A DNA stretch of 64,000 nt, from positions 1,503,700 to 1,567,699 of the forward strand of contig CAJFCJ010000019.1 in assembly GCA_904063045.1 (NCBI GenBank), written 5' to 3'. Below, piece by piece: positions 35,315-46,736 of this stretch. A program made the translations under genes and the position numbers. Origin of the DNA: Dimorphilus gyrociliatus. Its lineage: Eukaryota > Annelida > Polychaeta > Dinophilidae. The number at the start of each line of letters is the position of its first letter. Within the stretch, counting starts at the first letter, position 1. The notes below the pieces were generated by a model. That model had not been told where the DNA came from. It ran no database searches and saw only the letters and a program-made list of their open reading frames with translations.

Positions 35315-38300
35315 TCAAAAAGCATACACGGTTCGTCCTTTTAGACCTAATAAATTGACGTCTCTTTCAAGCTTTGTCTTCTTTGTCGAATCTAAGAAAA
35401 TTTCAACAGATCGTATACCAAAGATTAGCTTTACTTGCTTCTCAAATTCATTGTATTCAAGTTGATGCTCTTTAATTGGATTCTCCAATAAGATCGTGCC
35501 TTTTCTTCCATCTGCATATGTCACATTAACAAATTTGCAGAATGGTGCTGGTACACTTGATGCTGGTGATGTGATTACTAGTTTTAAACTATTTTCTTTA
35601 ATTGCTGTTTCTTCTTCAATGATAACATTTGCCGAATCAGGCGCTTCTCCTTGGATCATTGTTTGTTTAACTGTAGCCCAAATAAAATCTTTAAAATCTT
35701 TGGCCACTTTCTCAATTTTATCAGTTGTTTTGTAATAGATATTGATTTCATCAGTAGGCAATAAACTGGCCGCTTTACGTAATTTTTGAACCCGATTGAT
35801 AATTTCTCTCGCTAAACCTTCATCAACTAGCTCTTTGGAAGGTACGGTATCCAATAAAACTAGAAATTTATTCCAAGATGTAGCCTTCAAATTACTTCCC
35901 TTTTCATCTGCAGAACTCTTTGGAACGTATGTCAATTTCATCTCATGTCTATTGATTACATGTCCATGAAGAGTTATTTCACCGGTCTCTTGAAATTTTT
36001 CTAGGTCTTTTTCCGGTAACTCGTCTACCATTTTCTTTACTTTTTGCATATCAGACTTTAACCTTGAGCCAACAACTTTAAAGTCAAGCGTCGCTTTGAG
36101 GGTAACATCATATTTCGCTTTGTCTTGACTGATGGTAAGTTTTCGAACGTTTAATTCTTCTTTTATGTGGGATTCCAAGTATAACACATTTTCTAGTGCT
36201 GTTTTTTCTTTGTGGATAACAACCACTTCCGAGAGTGGATACTTGCTGGGAAGGTTGTTTTGATCACGAATCAGACGGCCTGCTTCGATTACGCTTTGCA
36301 TATCAGCCACGGCATTTTCTATTTCGACGTTAATGAGACTTTGCTGATAGACTGGTAGCATTAAGTAGTGTACACTCTCTTTAACATCGACTTCTGCAAG
36401 GTAATTTTTCAATGTCTGATACATAAGCTCTGTTAAATACGGCACAAAAGGAGCTAATAGTCTAACAATAGTGAAAAGAACAGAATAAAGTGTTGTAAGG
36501 GCTTGTTGACAATCTTCGCTTGTAGAATCTCCCTTCAGACGCTTTCTATTCATCCTTACATACCAGTTAGTTAATTGATCGATAAATTTTAAGAGAGCTG
36601 GAACAACAGTGTATAGCCGGTAGTCTTTCATTTCTTGCTGAACTTGTTTTACCAAGCTCTGGATAAAACTAACAATCCATTTATCCATATAATTTGTAAC
36701 ATTTAATTCAGCTTTTTCATCAAATTTAAACTCTTTGCCTTCTTCACTTTCATATATCTGAATATTCTGAATTAAAAATCTATAAGCATTATACCAAGGT
36801 AGGAAAACGTCTTTTAAGATATCACGAACGCCTTTTTCCTTAAATTTTAGCTGCTCTGCCCGAACAACTGGAGAATTAACTAAATAAAGACGGATAGCAT
36901 CAGCCCCATACTTGTTCACTACTTCAACAGGATCTGGGTAATTTTTGAGTCTCTTGCTCATTTTCTTCCCATCTTCAGCTAACACCATTCCTGTGCATAC
37001 AAGATTCTTGAATGGAGGCTTTCCAAACAGTGAGGTAGAAAGAACCATCAATGTGTAAAACCAGCCCCGAGTTTGATCGATTCCTTCAGAAATAAAATCT
37101 GCAGGGAAATTCTCCTCAAAATCCTTTTTGTTTTCAAAAGGGTAATGACACTGGCCATAAGGCATAGAACCAGATTCAAACCAGCAATCAAAAACTTGGG
37201 AAATACGTCTGAGTACCCCCTTTCCTCGGTTGGAAGGAATAGTAAGATGATCGATATTTTCTCTATGAATATCTGTGATTTTTTGTCCTGTTAATTCTTC
37301 TAATTCCTTGATGCTACCTACACAAACCACTTCTTCTCCATCGTCACTTATCCATAAAGGAATGGGGTTACCCCAAAATCTGTTTCTGCTTATGTTCCAG
37401 TCTTTAGCATCTCTCAACCAATTTCCGAAGCGTTTCTCCTTCACAAAATCAGGAACCCAGTAGGTTTTTTCGTTGGAATCTAAAAGAGCCTGCCTTGCAT
37501 GCTCAACACGAACAAACCAACTATTTACACCTTTATACAGCAAAGGTGTATCTGATCTCCAGCAGAAAGGATAACTATGCTTTATTTGACTCATTTTTAC
37601 TAAACGTTTTTTATCTTTAATCATCTTAAGAATGCCTTTGTCTGCATCCTTCACATACATTCCCTTAAAATCGCTTACTGCTGCAGTGAATTTACCCGAA
37701 TCGTCAACAGGACATATTGGTTCTTGATCTTTATCAATTATGCCATATCTCAAATTTACTTGATAATCGTCTTCACCAAAGTATGGTGCTTGTTGAACAA
37801 TACCAGTACCAGATGTATCAGTTACATAACGATCACAAAGTACTTTAAAAGCGCCTTTCGCTTCTTGATCTTTGAAGTAGTCAAACATTGGAACATATTT
37901 CAAGCCTTCTAGTTTTTTTCCAAGTGTTTCTTCTAAAATTTCATACTCAGACTCCTCTTTGAATAATTCGCAAAGCCTTGTCTTCATAATGATAAACTTT
38001 TCTTTTCTAACTTTGTCTAAAACAGTGACGTATATCATATCGGGATTGACACAAAGGGAAAGATTTGAGGGCAGGGTCCAAGGGGTAGTTGTCCATGCAA
38101 TCATTGATACACCTTTCTTATCAACAAGTGGAAAAGAGACAACAATGGCTGGATCACATACATCTTTGTAGTTTAATCCAGCTTCAAAGTTTGATAGAGG
38201 GGTATTACAACTTGTTGAAAATGGCATGACCTGAAAGTATAATTTTTATAGATATTTCCTCATTTAAGTCTGTTTTCCTTACCTTAACACCTTTATACAC

Positions 38301-38813
38301 TAAACCTTTTTCATAAAGTTGCTTAAATACAAACCAAATGCTTTCCATAAAAGTTGGATACATTGTTTTATAATCTTTGTCGAAATCAATCCATCGAGCA
38401 AGACGGGTCATTATCTCAACCCACTCTTTCGAATATCTCATAACAATTTTACGACATTCGTCGTTATAATTTTTTATTCCCATCTTCATAACATCTTCGG
38501 GACCAGTGATGCCTAAAGTTTTATCAATTTCATGTTCAACTGGTAGTCCGTGACAGTCCCAACCAAATCGTCTTTCTACGTGAAATCCAGACTGATGAGC
38601 CCATCTAGTAATAATATCTTTAACTGTTCCAGCCAACACATGGCCATAATGGGGAAGACCAGTTGCGAAGGGTGGGCCATCGAAGAATGTAAAGTTTGGC
38701 TTGCCCTTAGATTGCTTGAGACATGTTTGAAAAGCGTTAATTTTCTTCCAGAGCGCTAATATTTTTTCTTCCTCTTCAGGAAAGTTAATCTTTTCGGGAA
38801 CCGCTTGTGTCAT
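35315..38813 (-). CDS. IARS1: isoleucyl-tRNA synthetase, cytosolic
   Basis: Class I aminoacyl-tRNA synthetase that charges tRNA-Ile. Two exons (38283-38813 and 35315-38230) give 1148 residues. The HIGH-type motif PHYGHVLAG is at residues 54-62, preceded by [12 protein letters not shown]. The editing domain includes [14 protein letters not shown]. The KMSKR loop ([15 protein letters not shown]) is near residue 600. An anticodon-binding domain follows ([14 protein letters not shown]). The C-terminus carries one UNE-I-like unit ([14 protein letters not shown]) and ends [11 protein letters not shown]. The human enzyme has 1262 residues and two such units, so this copy is shorter at the C-terminal end. 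There is no mitochondrial targeting peptide. Confidence 0.95.
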
Positions 38814-39724
38814 GATCTAAACATAAGATAAAATATAAAGTATAACTTTATAGATCATTTAACATTCCAAGAGTAAAATAACAGTAGATTACCTCCACTT
38901 CTGTTCAAATACCGGTCTTATATACCTATTGTATTCCTAATTTCTTTATATTATCCTATTTTTGGAGCATGCAACACGTTGAAATATTGCACACACTATT
39001 TTACGGAATATCCGGGAATTTTTTAGTATTTTTTTTTTAATTATTGTATTATTATTTTAATAATTTTATATATTTATTGAATTATTTGTAAAAAAATTCG
39101 ATTATTAAAATAGTCCGAAAATAAAAATACAGTAGACTGGAATTTTCTTATGAAATTTACTTTCCTATCGGGAATTCTTCAATGTCTTGTTTCATTTTAG
39201 AATAATAAAACTATTGTGAATTGAAGCTATTGCGAATTGAAAAACAGTATTGAAATACTGTATAAAAAGCACTATTTCGAGAGAGCAAATTACATGTCGA
39301 TAAAATATATATTATATATTTTAATTTCTATAAAATGAGATATCGCAGAAATATTTCACAAAAATAAAGAATATTTATAGTAGTGTTCCAAAGCATAATC
39401 ATATATACATTTTTGAATATTCTAAAACCTGTCTTTATATTAGTTTGTAAATAAAATAAGAGATGTTAAAGTAAAGAATATCGCATACACTTTAATAGTG
39501 TTATTTATTTACTTTAAGTTCAAAGATATTCTTTTTACTATTAATTATAAAAAATGTCATAATCCTCTAATTTCTTTTACAAAGCAACACTTTGTGTCCA
39601 TCTTTTGGCGGGTGAAGACAGTCAATTACATTTTGTTATTTAACACTCACCAGTCTACACTAATGTGGAAGCTCTTTAGTTCCCATTTATCGCTCTAAGT
39701 GTGCAACGTTAGAATTATTTCGAA
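38814..39724. other. IARS1/DRG2 divergent promoter gap
   Basis: 911 bases, one of the largest gaps here, with strongly AT-rich blocks around 39020-39110 and 39280-39480. No open frame resembles a gene, and I saw no tRNA or repeat family. Confidence 0.6.
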
Positions 39725-40874
39725 ATGGGTATTCTGGAAAAAATATCTGAGATTGAGAGAGAGATCGCTCGAACTCAGAAAAATAAAGGTAACCTCTATG
39801 ATCATTGTCTTATTATTATTAAAATTCATTAACTGATTAATAGCTACTGAGTATCATTTGGGTCTGCTGAAGGCAAAATTAGCGAAATACAGGGGTCAAT
39901 TACTTGAACCAACGGGTAAAAGTGGAGCAAAATCTGAAGGTTTTGAAGTACAAAAGTGTGGTGATGCTCGTGTAGCTCTGATAGGGTTTCCGTCGGTAGG
40001 AAAATCAACTTTATTATGTAGTCTGACATCAACACATAGCGAGGCAGCCAACTATGAATTTACGACATTAACTTGTATTCCTGGTGTTATTCAACATAAG
40101 GGCGCAAATATACAGTTACTTGATTTGCCCGGTATTATAGAAGGAGCTGCTCAAGGAAAAGGAAGAGGCCGACAAGTAATAGCTGTTGGAAGGTCGGCTG
40201 ATTTGGTTTTGATGATGCTTGACGCTACGAAGGGAGAAATCCAACGCCAATTATTAGAATATGAATTGGAATCAGTGAATATTCGCTTAAATAAGAGGAA
40301 ACCAAATATTTATTTTAAGAGAAAGAAGGCCGGCGGTTTAACTTTTACGTCAACTGCCCCTTTAACAAAATGCAACGAACAAATGGTTCAACTTATACTG
40401 CACGAATATAAAATATTTAATGCTGAAGTCCTATTCCGAGAAGATTGTTCAGCGCAGGATTTCATAGACGTTATTAACGACAATTGCGTGTATATGCCTT
40501 GTTTGTACGTTTATAATAAGGTGGATCAGATTACCATTGAAGAAGTCGATAGATTAGCAAGACAGCCGAACAGTGTTGTGGTTAGTTGCAATTTAAAATT
40601 GAATTTGGATTATTTGGTAGAGAGAGTATGGGATTATTTGGCTCTTATTAGAGTTTATACGAAGAAGCAAGGTCAAAAACCAGATTTTTCCGATGGCCTC
40701 ATCCTCAGAGGAGGTATTACCATTGAAGGTGTATGCCACTCTGTTCATCGTACTTTGGTAAATCAATTCAAATATGCTCTTGTCTGGGGCACAAGTGTTA
40801 AATTCAGCCCTCAAAGAGTAGGAATAGATCATGTTGTTCACGACCAAGATGTCGTATGTATTATGAAAAAATAA
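39725..40874 (+). CDS. DRG2: DRG2 developmentally regulated GTPase
   Basis: OBG-type GTPase that acts with RWDD1 (DFRP2) on translating ribosomes. Two exons. The N-terminus [38 protein letters not shown] is nearly identical to vertebrate DRG2, which separates it from DRG1. G motifs: GFPSVGKST (G1), DLPGIIEGA (G3), YNKVDQ (G4). The C-terminal TGS domain includes SDGLILRGGITIEGVCHSVHR and KYALVWGTSVKFSPQRVG, ending VCIMKK. The stop is only 43 bases from the stop of the Nanos-like gene on the other strand, and the AATAAA at 40895-40900 is its likely poly(A) signal. Confidence 0.97.
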
Positions 40875-40917
40875 TTTTATTATTAATAACTCTCAATAAA
40901 CTTATACTTTATATAAT

Positions 40918-41377
40918 TTAAAAACGGATTACATTATTCCTGATAAGATCCACAACCGTTGAGACTGGTAATCGGCAATACTGCTCATACTTTGCGCACT
41001 CTGCTAATGGCGTATTCATAAACACCGGCTCAATAGTCGTATATCCAGATTCACTTGCCATCTTACTAATTTTTACCTGAAGTTTGATAGGCAAGCTCGC
41101 CCAGTGTCCCAGAGTAAGGTGAAGCAAAAAATTCGGCTTCGTTATGTACGGACAGTAGCGAATAGTATGGCCGTTTTCTCCTTGCGACAAGCAAACCTTT
41201 TAAAACATGCAAACTAAAATTTTTCTTGCTTAATAGTTATTTACTTACGGGACAAGTATAAGCTCTAAGTATTGGGCAACAAATGCGTCCATCTTCGTCC
41301 TTTAGGATATGTGACCAATACAATGCCGGGTCTTCGCCATTGTTTTTACAAAAGACACAAAAGAATGGGGCACTCAT
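40918..41377 (-). CDS. Nanos-family CCHC zinc-finger protein
   Basis: Two exons (41249-41377 and 40918-41196) separated by a 52-base intron give 135 residues. Residues 7-58 fit the Nanos double zinc finger exactly: C7-x2-C10-x12-H23-x10-C34-x7-C42-x2-C45-x7-H53-x4-C58, with typical surrounding residues ([39 protein letters not shown]). Nanos proteins bind RNA with Pumilio and repress translation in germ cells and stem cells. Unusually, the fingers begin at residue 7 and are followed by a 77-residue tail of unknown type; normally they lie near the C-terminus after a long N-terminal region holding the CCR4-NOT-binding motif. A likely 5'-UTR intron ends just before the start codon; the upstream frame has a stop and no Met, so no N-terminal extension was found there. 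Confidence 0.85.
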
Positions 41378-41681
41378 TTCTATTATTCTAATAAAATATT
41401 TAATAAAACTAATTAAGTTACGTAAAAAAGTTATTAAAAGTTGAAAATTACCGAAAATTTGTTGAAAATAGCTTTATAGGACAGACAATTAGTGTCTAGA
41501 CGCTTAAAACAATTGTAGTAAGTATGCTTTTTTTGTGCGCTATTGCCTTCTGGGAATTTGAAAGGGTGCGTAAGTTGAGTAAAAAACTTAATGGCCTTGA
41601 CTTATTGATGACTCATACTTCGCAAAATATTGGAATATCGCTCAGGCGTGTGCTTCGATTAAGCGCAATAGATTAAGAGTA
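41378..41681. other. Nanos-like/PRMT divergent promoter gap
   Basis: 304 bases between divergent start codons. On the minus strand a donor (cg|gtaatt near 41453) and an acceptor (ttttattag near 41386) would form a 5'-UTR intron of typical size for the Nanos-like gene. Confidence 0.55.
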
Positions 41682-42670
41682 ATGGATTACTTTAAAAGTT
41701 ATGAAAATTTGGAGGTCCATAGGCTAATGTTAGCAGACAAGAGTCGCATGGATGCTTATCAGTCATTTATTAATGAAAATGCAGCCCTGTTTAGCGGGAA
41801 AATTGTAATGGATGTAGGATCCGGCCTAGGAATACTATCTCTATTTTGCGCTAAGGCTGGAGCAAAGAAAGTCTATGCTGTTGAGGGATCCGAGATGGCA
41901 AAAATGTGTGAAACAATTATAAAAGACAACAACTTTTCTGATACTATTCAAGTAATTCATAAAGCTGTTGAAGATATTCAAGTATCAGATATTGAAAAAG
42001 TTTGTTTTATTTATCCATATATATAGTCTTTATTCTAAAGTTGTTTTAGGTGGATATCATTGTATCTGAATGGATGGGATTTTATCTTCTTCACGAGTCT
42101 ATGCTCCATTCCGTCTTATTTGCTAGGGATACATTCTTAAAAGACGATGGATTGATTGTCCCAAGAATAGCAAATATATACTTGAGTCCAGTAGAATTAA
42201 GAGATTTCAAGTCTAAATTTGACTTTTGGAACAATGTTTATGGTTTTGATTTCTCATCGGCTGGTGAGGCAGAAAGAAATACAACGTTCGGTCAAGCTCA
42301 AATAGAAAACATAAAAGCACAAGATTTGCTTGCTGAGGAGCAACTTGTTTTAAGTATAGACCTTAAAGCTGCAACAGAAGAAGATTTAGAATCTATCATA
42401 GGAACATTTAAGTTTACATTTAAAAAATATGGAGTTATTCACGGCTTTGCACTTTGGTTTGACTGTATATTCACTGATGGAGAAAACGAGGAAACTGAAG
42501 TAACATTAGATACAAGTCCTAACTCCGAAAGTACTCATTGGAAACAAACAATAATACCAGTACCTGAAGCATTTCTTGTCGAAGAAAATGGTGAAGTAAA
42601 CTGTAAATTGTATCTGAAGAGAGATGGTAGATCATATCGTATCGAACTAGAGCATGATTTAGATAGCTAA
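41682..42670 (+). CDS. protein arginine methyltransferase, type I-like
   Basis: SAM-dependent enzyme that methylates arginine side chains. Two exons (41682-41999, 42050-42670) give 312 residues, a minimal PRMT core. Visible elements: the N-terminal YFxxY motif (DYFKSYENLEVHRLMLADKSR), motif I MDVGSGLGILSLFCAKAGA, post-I VYAVEGSEM, the double-E loop SEWMGFYLLHESML, and the THW loop in STHWKQTII. These complete sets mark an active PRMT. It is closest by eye to the PRMT6/PRMT2 group rather than PRMT5 or PRMT7, but the exact subfamily cannot be fixed without a tree. No SH3 domain is present. Confidence 0.88.
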
Positions 42671-42781
42671 TTCAGGAAATTTGATAATAATAAATATTAA
42701 TTAATAAAAAAATTTGATTACTATAAAATGTTATGAATTGAGCAGTTCATTATATTGGGAGTCATGTATGAAAAAATAACA

Positions 42782-42811
42782 AAAACAAACTCCTCTTCAA
42801 GAGTTTGTTTT
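42782..42811. terminator. perfect 11-bp inverted repeat with 8-base loop
   Basis: AAAACAAACTC, eight loop bases, then GAGTTTGTTTT. It lies 112 bases after the PRMT stop and 220 bases after the CTR9 stop. It is not the histone stem-loop. It could be a 3'-UTR structural element of either gene or chance; the label terminator is only a placement. Confidence 0.35.
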
Positions 42812-42927
42812 GTATTCTCAAAAAAAAATCAATGAATGAAGAAAAATAATTTAGTTTAAAAAGAAATTTTTAATACTTTTTAAACTTTATAGCTTCTATT
42901 CAGTGTCGTTACCATACAAATAAGAAC

Positions 42928-42928
<1 letters not shown>

Positions 42929-42954
<26 letters not shown>
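42929..42954. repeat. (AT)n microsatellite
   Basis: About 13 AT units between PRMT and CTR9, followed by degenerate ATAGAT repeats to about 42977. Confidence 0.95.
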
Positions 42955-42958
<4 letters not shown>

Positions 42959-43030
42959 ATATAGATATATAGATATCCATACTTTTATATCTATCAAAAT
43001 TTACATATTTACGGCTTTATATTAATAGTC

Positions 43031-46000
43031 TTAGTCGTCATCATCATCGCTATTGGAAACTTCCCTATTTTGTTCTTCGCCCTGTTCGCTTTGACTGTCT
43101 TGAGAACCTCGAGCCTCTGTATCTTGTTTACTTTCTTCTTGTTCCTCATTTTCAGACGACGAGCTACTTGGAATAAACTTTGTTTGTCTATCACTATCTC
43201 CCCTATTATCATCACTGTCATTGTCACTACGATCCGAGTTATCTGAGTTAAAGGTATCTGCAAATAAAGATAGTTAATTTCTAATTAAAAATGTTAAAAG
43301 TTCATATTTCTTACTATTGAGACTTTGTGATGGTTTGCTGCTTTCCTCATTACTGGATGATGATGAATCTTCAACAAACTGAGCAGATCGAACTTTCTTC
43401 CTTTGCTTAGCGGTTAAACCATCATTTACATTATCTCTCTTTCGTTTTGTTGCCTTCTTTCGCTTTTTTCTTTCCTTTCGGGTTTCACCTTCTTCTTCAC
43501 TTGAAGCACTATTATTATCTTCTTTATTTTCTCTCTTCCCTCCCTTCTTCTTCTTCTCCGGCTTTTCTTCAATTATAGGGTCAAATTGCAATAATTTCTT
43601 GGTCTTTTCCTTAAACTTCTCTCTTTCCTCCAACATTTTCTTTTCTTTTTCTACTCTCTCTCGTTCTCTTTCCTCTTTTTCTTTCTGTTTCTTCAATTTG
43701 AGAGCTTCACACTCTTCCTCATGCTTTCTTCTTAATTCGCGCTCTTGTTCGTCTAATTTTCGAGCTCTAGCTACATGATATTGTGCTTGATTCAGAAGAT
43801 CCATACACTGTCTTGCCTCTACAGCAGCGTGATTTAAATCGAATTTTATCCTGTCACCATGTTTAGACAAGAAAATGAAAGCTTTGTGGGCAAGATCTAA
43901 ATCATCAACAGCATGTAGCACGAGTTTTAATGTTGCTTTTTCATCCTTCAAAGTTTGTGTAGCCAATTTTTGCTGCACTAGAGAAATGTTGTACAACAAC
44001 GCGGTATCTGTGGGCTTAACATGACGAGCTCTTTCCAGTACTTTACGGCAGTCTTGAAGTTTGTTTGCTTTATAATATGCCCGAGCCAGAAATAACAGCA
44101 TTTCGGTGTTATTTTGTTGCCCAAATTTTTTAATACAATTTTCATACATTTGAATAGCTGCTACATATTGGCGTTGTTCAGTGTAAATGTGTGCTATGTT
44201 CAACCAAACGTCACTAAAATCTGCTGTTGCCTCTCTAACATCTGAGAATATATCTCGGGCTTCGCTCAAGTGGCCCTTGTGAGCCAGAATACAAGCAATA
44301 CCATTGGCTGCCCAAATATTTCTTCCGTCAGCTCTGAGAACTGATTTAAAAATTGATAGAGCTCTTTCTTGATGACGTTTTTCTTTGAACTTATCTCTTG
44401 TTGGCTGGTGAAGAGATTGCAACCACACGTTACCGAGAGAGATCATTGCATAGTTATCGTCTTTAGTTGAAGGTCTTTGGATAATTCGTTCAAATTTTTT
44501 CTGTCCGGGTCCCCATTCTTGTTTACCCAAATGAAGATTACCAATAAGGGACCACGCTTCAGGGTTGTCTTGATTAATTTGAAGAGCCTCCTTGAACCAG
44601 TCAGATGCCTCATAAATTTCACCTCTATCCCGTGCCATACACCCCAAACGAAGATAACAGTCTATGTAATTCGGATGTTCTCGCAGAATATTTTTATATA
44701 GCCTTTCGGCATCTTCAGTTTTGTGAAATGCTTCATGCAATCTTGCAAGGTTATAGGTAACTGTTACAGAAATTGCACCGTAATACGAATCATCTGGACG
44801 CTTTCTTAATTCTGCCTCTATCCTTGACTGAGATTTTTCGTAAAACTTGGATGCTTGTTCTAGATCACTGTTTCGGAAATAGAGGGCTGCTATATTGTTG
44901 ATAAGTTCTGGTGGTATATCATCGCCAATTTGATCATATACATCAATAGCTTTATTATACGCTTGCAGAGCTGTTGTGACATCGTAACGTTCCAAAATTT
45001 GTGCATATTGTAACCAAGCTTCAACATCTTCAGGAAATTGATCAGTCACTTTTTTCAAGTAGCTTCTTGCATTCTCACGCTTCTTATCATCAGCATCAGC
45101 TTGTTGAGCATAAATACATCCCAAAATTTTTATTGTTTCATAGTTATTTGGAACAACTTTTAAAACTTTTTCAAAGTGTTCAGCTGCTTCCTTAAGGTTA
45201 TTTCTGGCTATGTACATTTGGCCAAGACCAAAATGAGGTAAGACATAATTTGATGGTGCGAATTGAGTGGACTGATAATAATATTGAAAAGCTTGTTCAT
45301 GATCTTCTTGAACATGAAAAACTCTCGCCATTTGATAACAACTCTCAGCTCTCATAGCTTCATTTTCAGTGTTGTGAAAAGCATGTAGAGCAAGTTGATG
45401 AGTTTTTTCATAGTCCTTCTTGTAGAAAAAATGGTTGGCTAGATGGTTAAGAACCATAGGATGTTGTTGGTCTATTGAATAAGCTCGAGATAACAATTGA
45501 ATACCATTTTTGATGCCTTCTCCAGTATTTAAATTGATATCCATGAGGGCTAAACCAACTAAGGCTCCGACGCACTTAGAGTCGAGTTTCAGTGCTCTTT
45601 CAAATGCCATTCTGGATTTCTCAGTCTTATTCAGTTTGTAATAGCAATGACCTATGCCTAATCTTACACCGGCTGGACAGTTGGGATTAGATCTCAAGGC
45701 TCTCTTATAGAAAGTCAAAGCTACTTTATACTCTTTCTTCCCGTAAGCAATAGCGGCTTTTCCGCACAAAGCTCTTGTGCAATTCGGATCACTGTTCAAA
45801 ACGAAACTAAACTGAGCATCGGCTTGATCCAATTTTTCATTTTTCATTAAACAATAAAAGGCCCGTCCTAGAAGATGGTTCTAAGGGAAGACTCATTTAG
45901 ATGCTGTTAATTATTATTTAGTAAACTACTAACCTGCTCATACATTATAATTTTATCGGCCGCCGTATACATATGCGTGGCTAAACCAAAATATTCCATC

Positions 46001-46418
46001 TTCTTATCTTTGTTCTTTTCTTTACAAGCCATTTGAACATAATGTCCTGCCAAAGAATCAAGGCATCGCATACGATCTTTCTCAGCTTCTGGATAATTTG
46101 TATTCGCCTCATGTCTAGCCGCTTCAAAAACAGTAACAAATTCCCCTATTTTCTCTTGCTTGTAATATTCAAGCTGCAAAATTTATATCAATACCCCGAA
46201 AAACTTGAAAATTTTACTGTCTTACCCCTAGAGCATTCCAAGTGTGCAAAGGAACTTGTTCTTGTCGTAAGATATTGAGTACTTCCTCTCCATCGGGAAG
46301 GTTTTCGACGTCTAGTTCGATAACCTAAGAAAAGGTATATATTAAATACTGTTTTGAACAGAATATTTGTTTTTACCTCATCCGAGTCTTTTAGAGGAAT
46401 TTCGATTGTTCCAGACAT
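43031..46418 (-). CDS. CTR9: CTR9, PAF1 complex TPR subunit
   Basis: TPR scaffold of the PAF1 elongation complex, which couples RNA polymerase II to histone H2B ubiquitylation and H3K4/K36 methylation. Starts [24 protein letters not shown] at 46418. The body of the protein is TPR repeats (for example [57 protein letters not shown]) mostly within one long exon, 43300-45880. A Lys/Glu-rich coiled segment ([19 protein letters not shown]) and an acidic, Ser-rich C-terminus follow, ending in SDDDDD with TAA at 43031-43033 after a final intron. About 1060 residues, near the human 1173. Divergent from LTV1. Confidence 0.95.
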
Positions 46419-46736
46419 TTTTGATTATCTATTTAGGTGAATGCATACCCTTTTTGAACGATGTTTTAGAATGATAAACAGCAGACAAAACGTTACCGGA
46501 AGTAAAGGTATACAAGCGAAATATACTGCTTGATGATCGAAAAATATTCTCGAAAGTGGTATATGATTTCTTGAAAGACTTGAAAAGATACTATAATTTT
46601 TAAAAATTTTGACTAATATTTGTTTAAAGATTTGCGAAACCGAGATTTCGAAAAATTTACGACAAAGCATGAGTTTGAGCGATAATTGGACGGTACTTGA
46701 TTGAGTAACTGCGTTAGAAAATTTCCTCCTGCTGAA
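46419..46736. other. CTR9/LTV1 divergent promoter gap
   Basis: 318 bases between divergent start codons; no gene or repeat seen. Confidence 0.7.

Larger units (their letters stand above)
42671..43030. other. PRMT/CTR9 convergent 3' gap
   Basis: 360 bases between stops, holding a perfect 11-bp hairpin (42782-42811) and an (AT)n tract (42929-42954). No gene seen. Confidence 0.7.

Noticed and set aside
44000-45900. Long open frames antisense to CTR9, and similar ones opposite RACK1, SCLY, VPS8 and laminin
   Set aside because: They lie opposite strongly conserved coding exons and have no protein-like features; they are shadows of codon bias.
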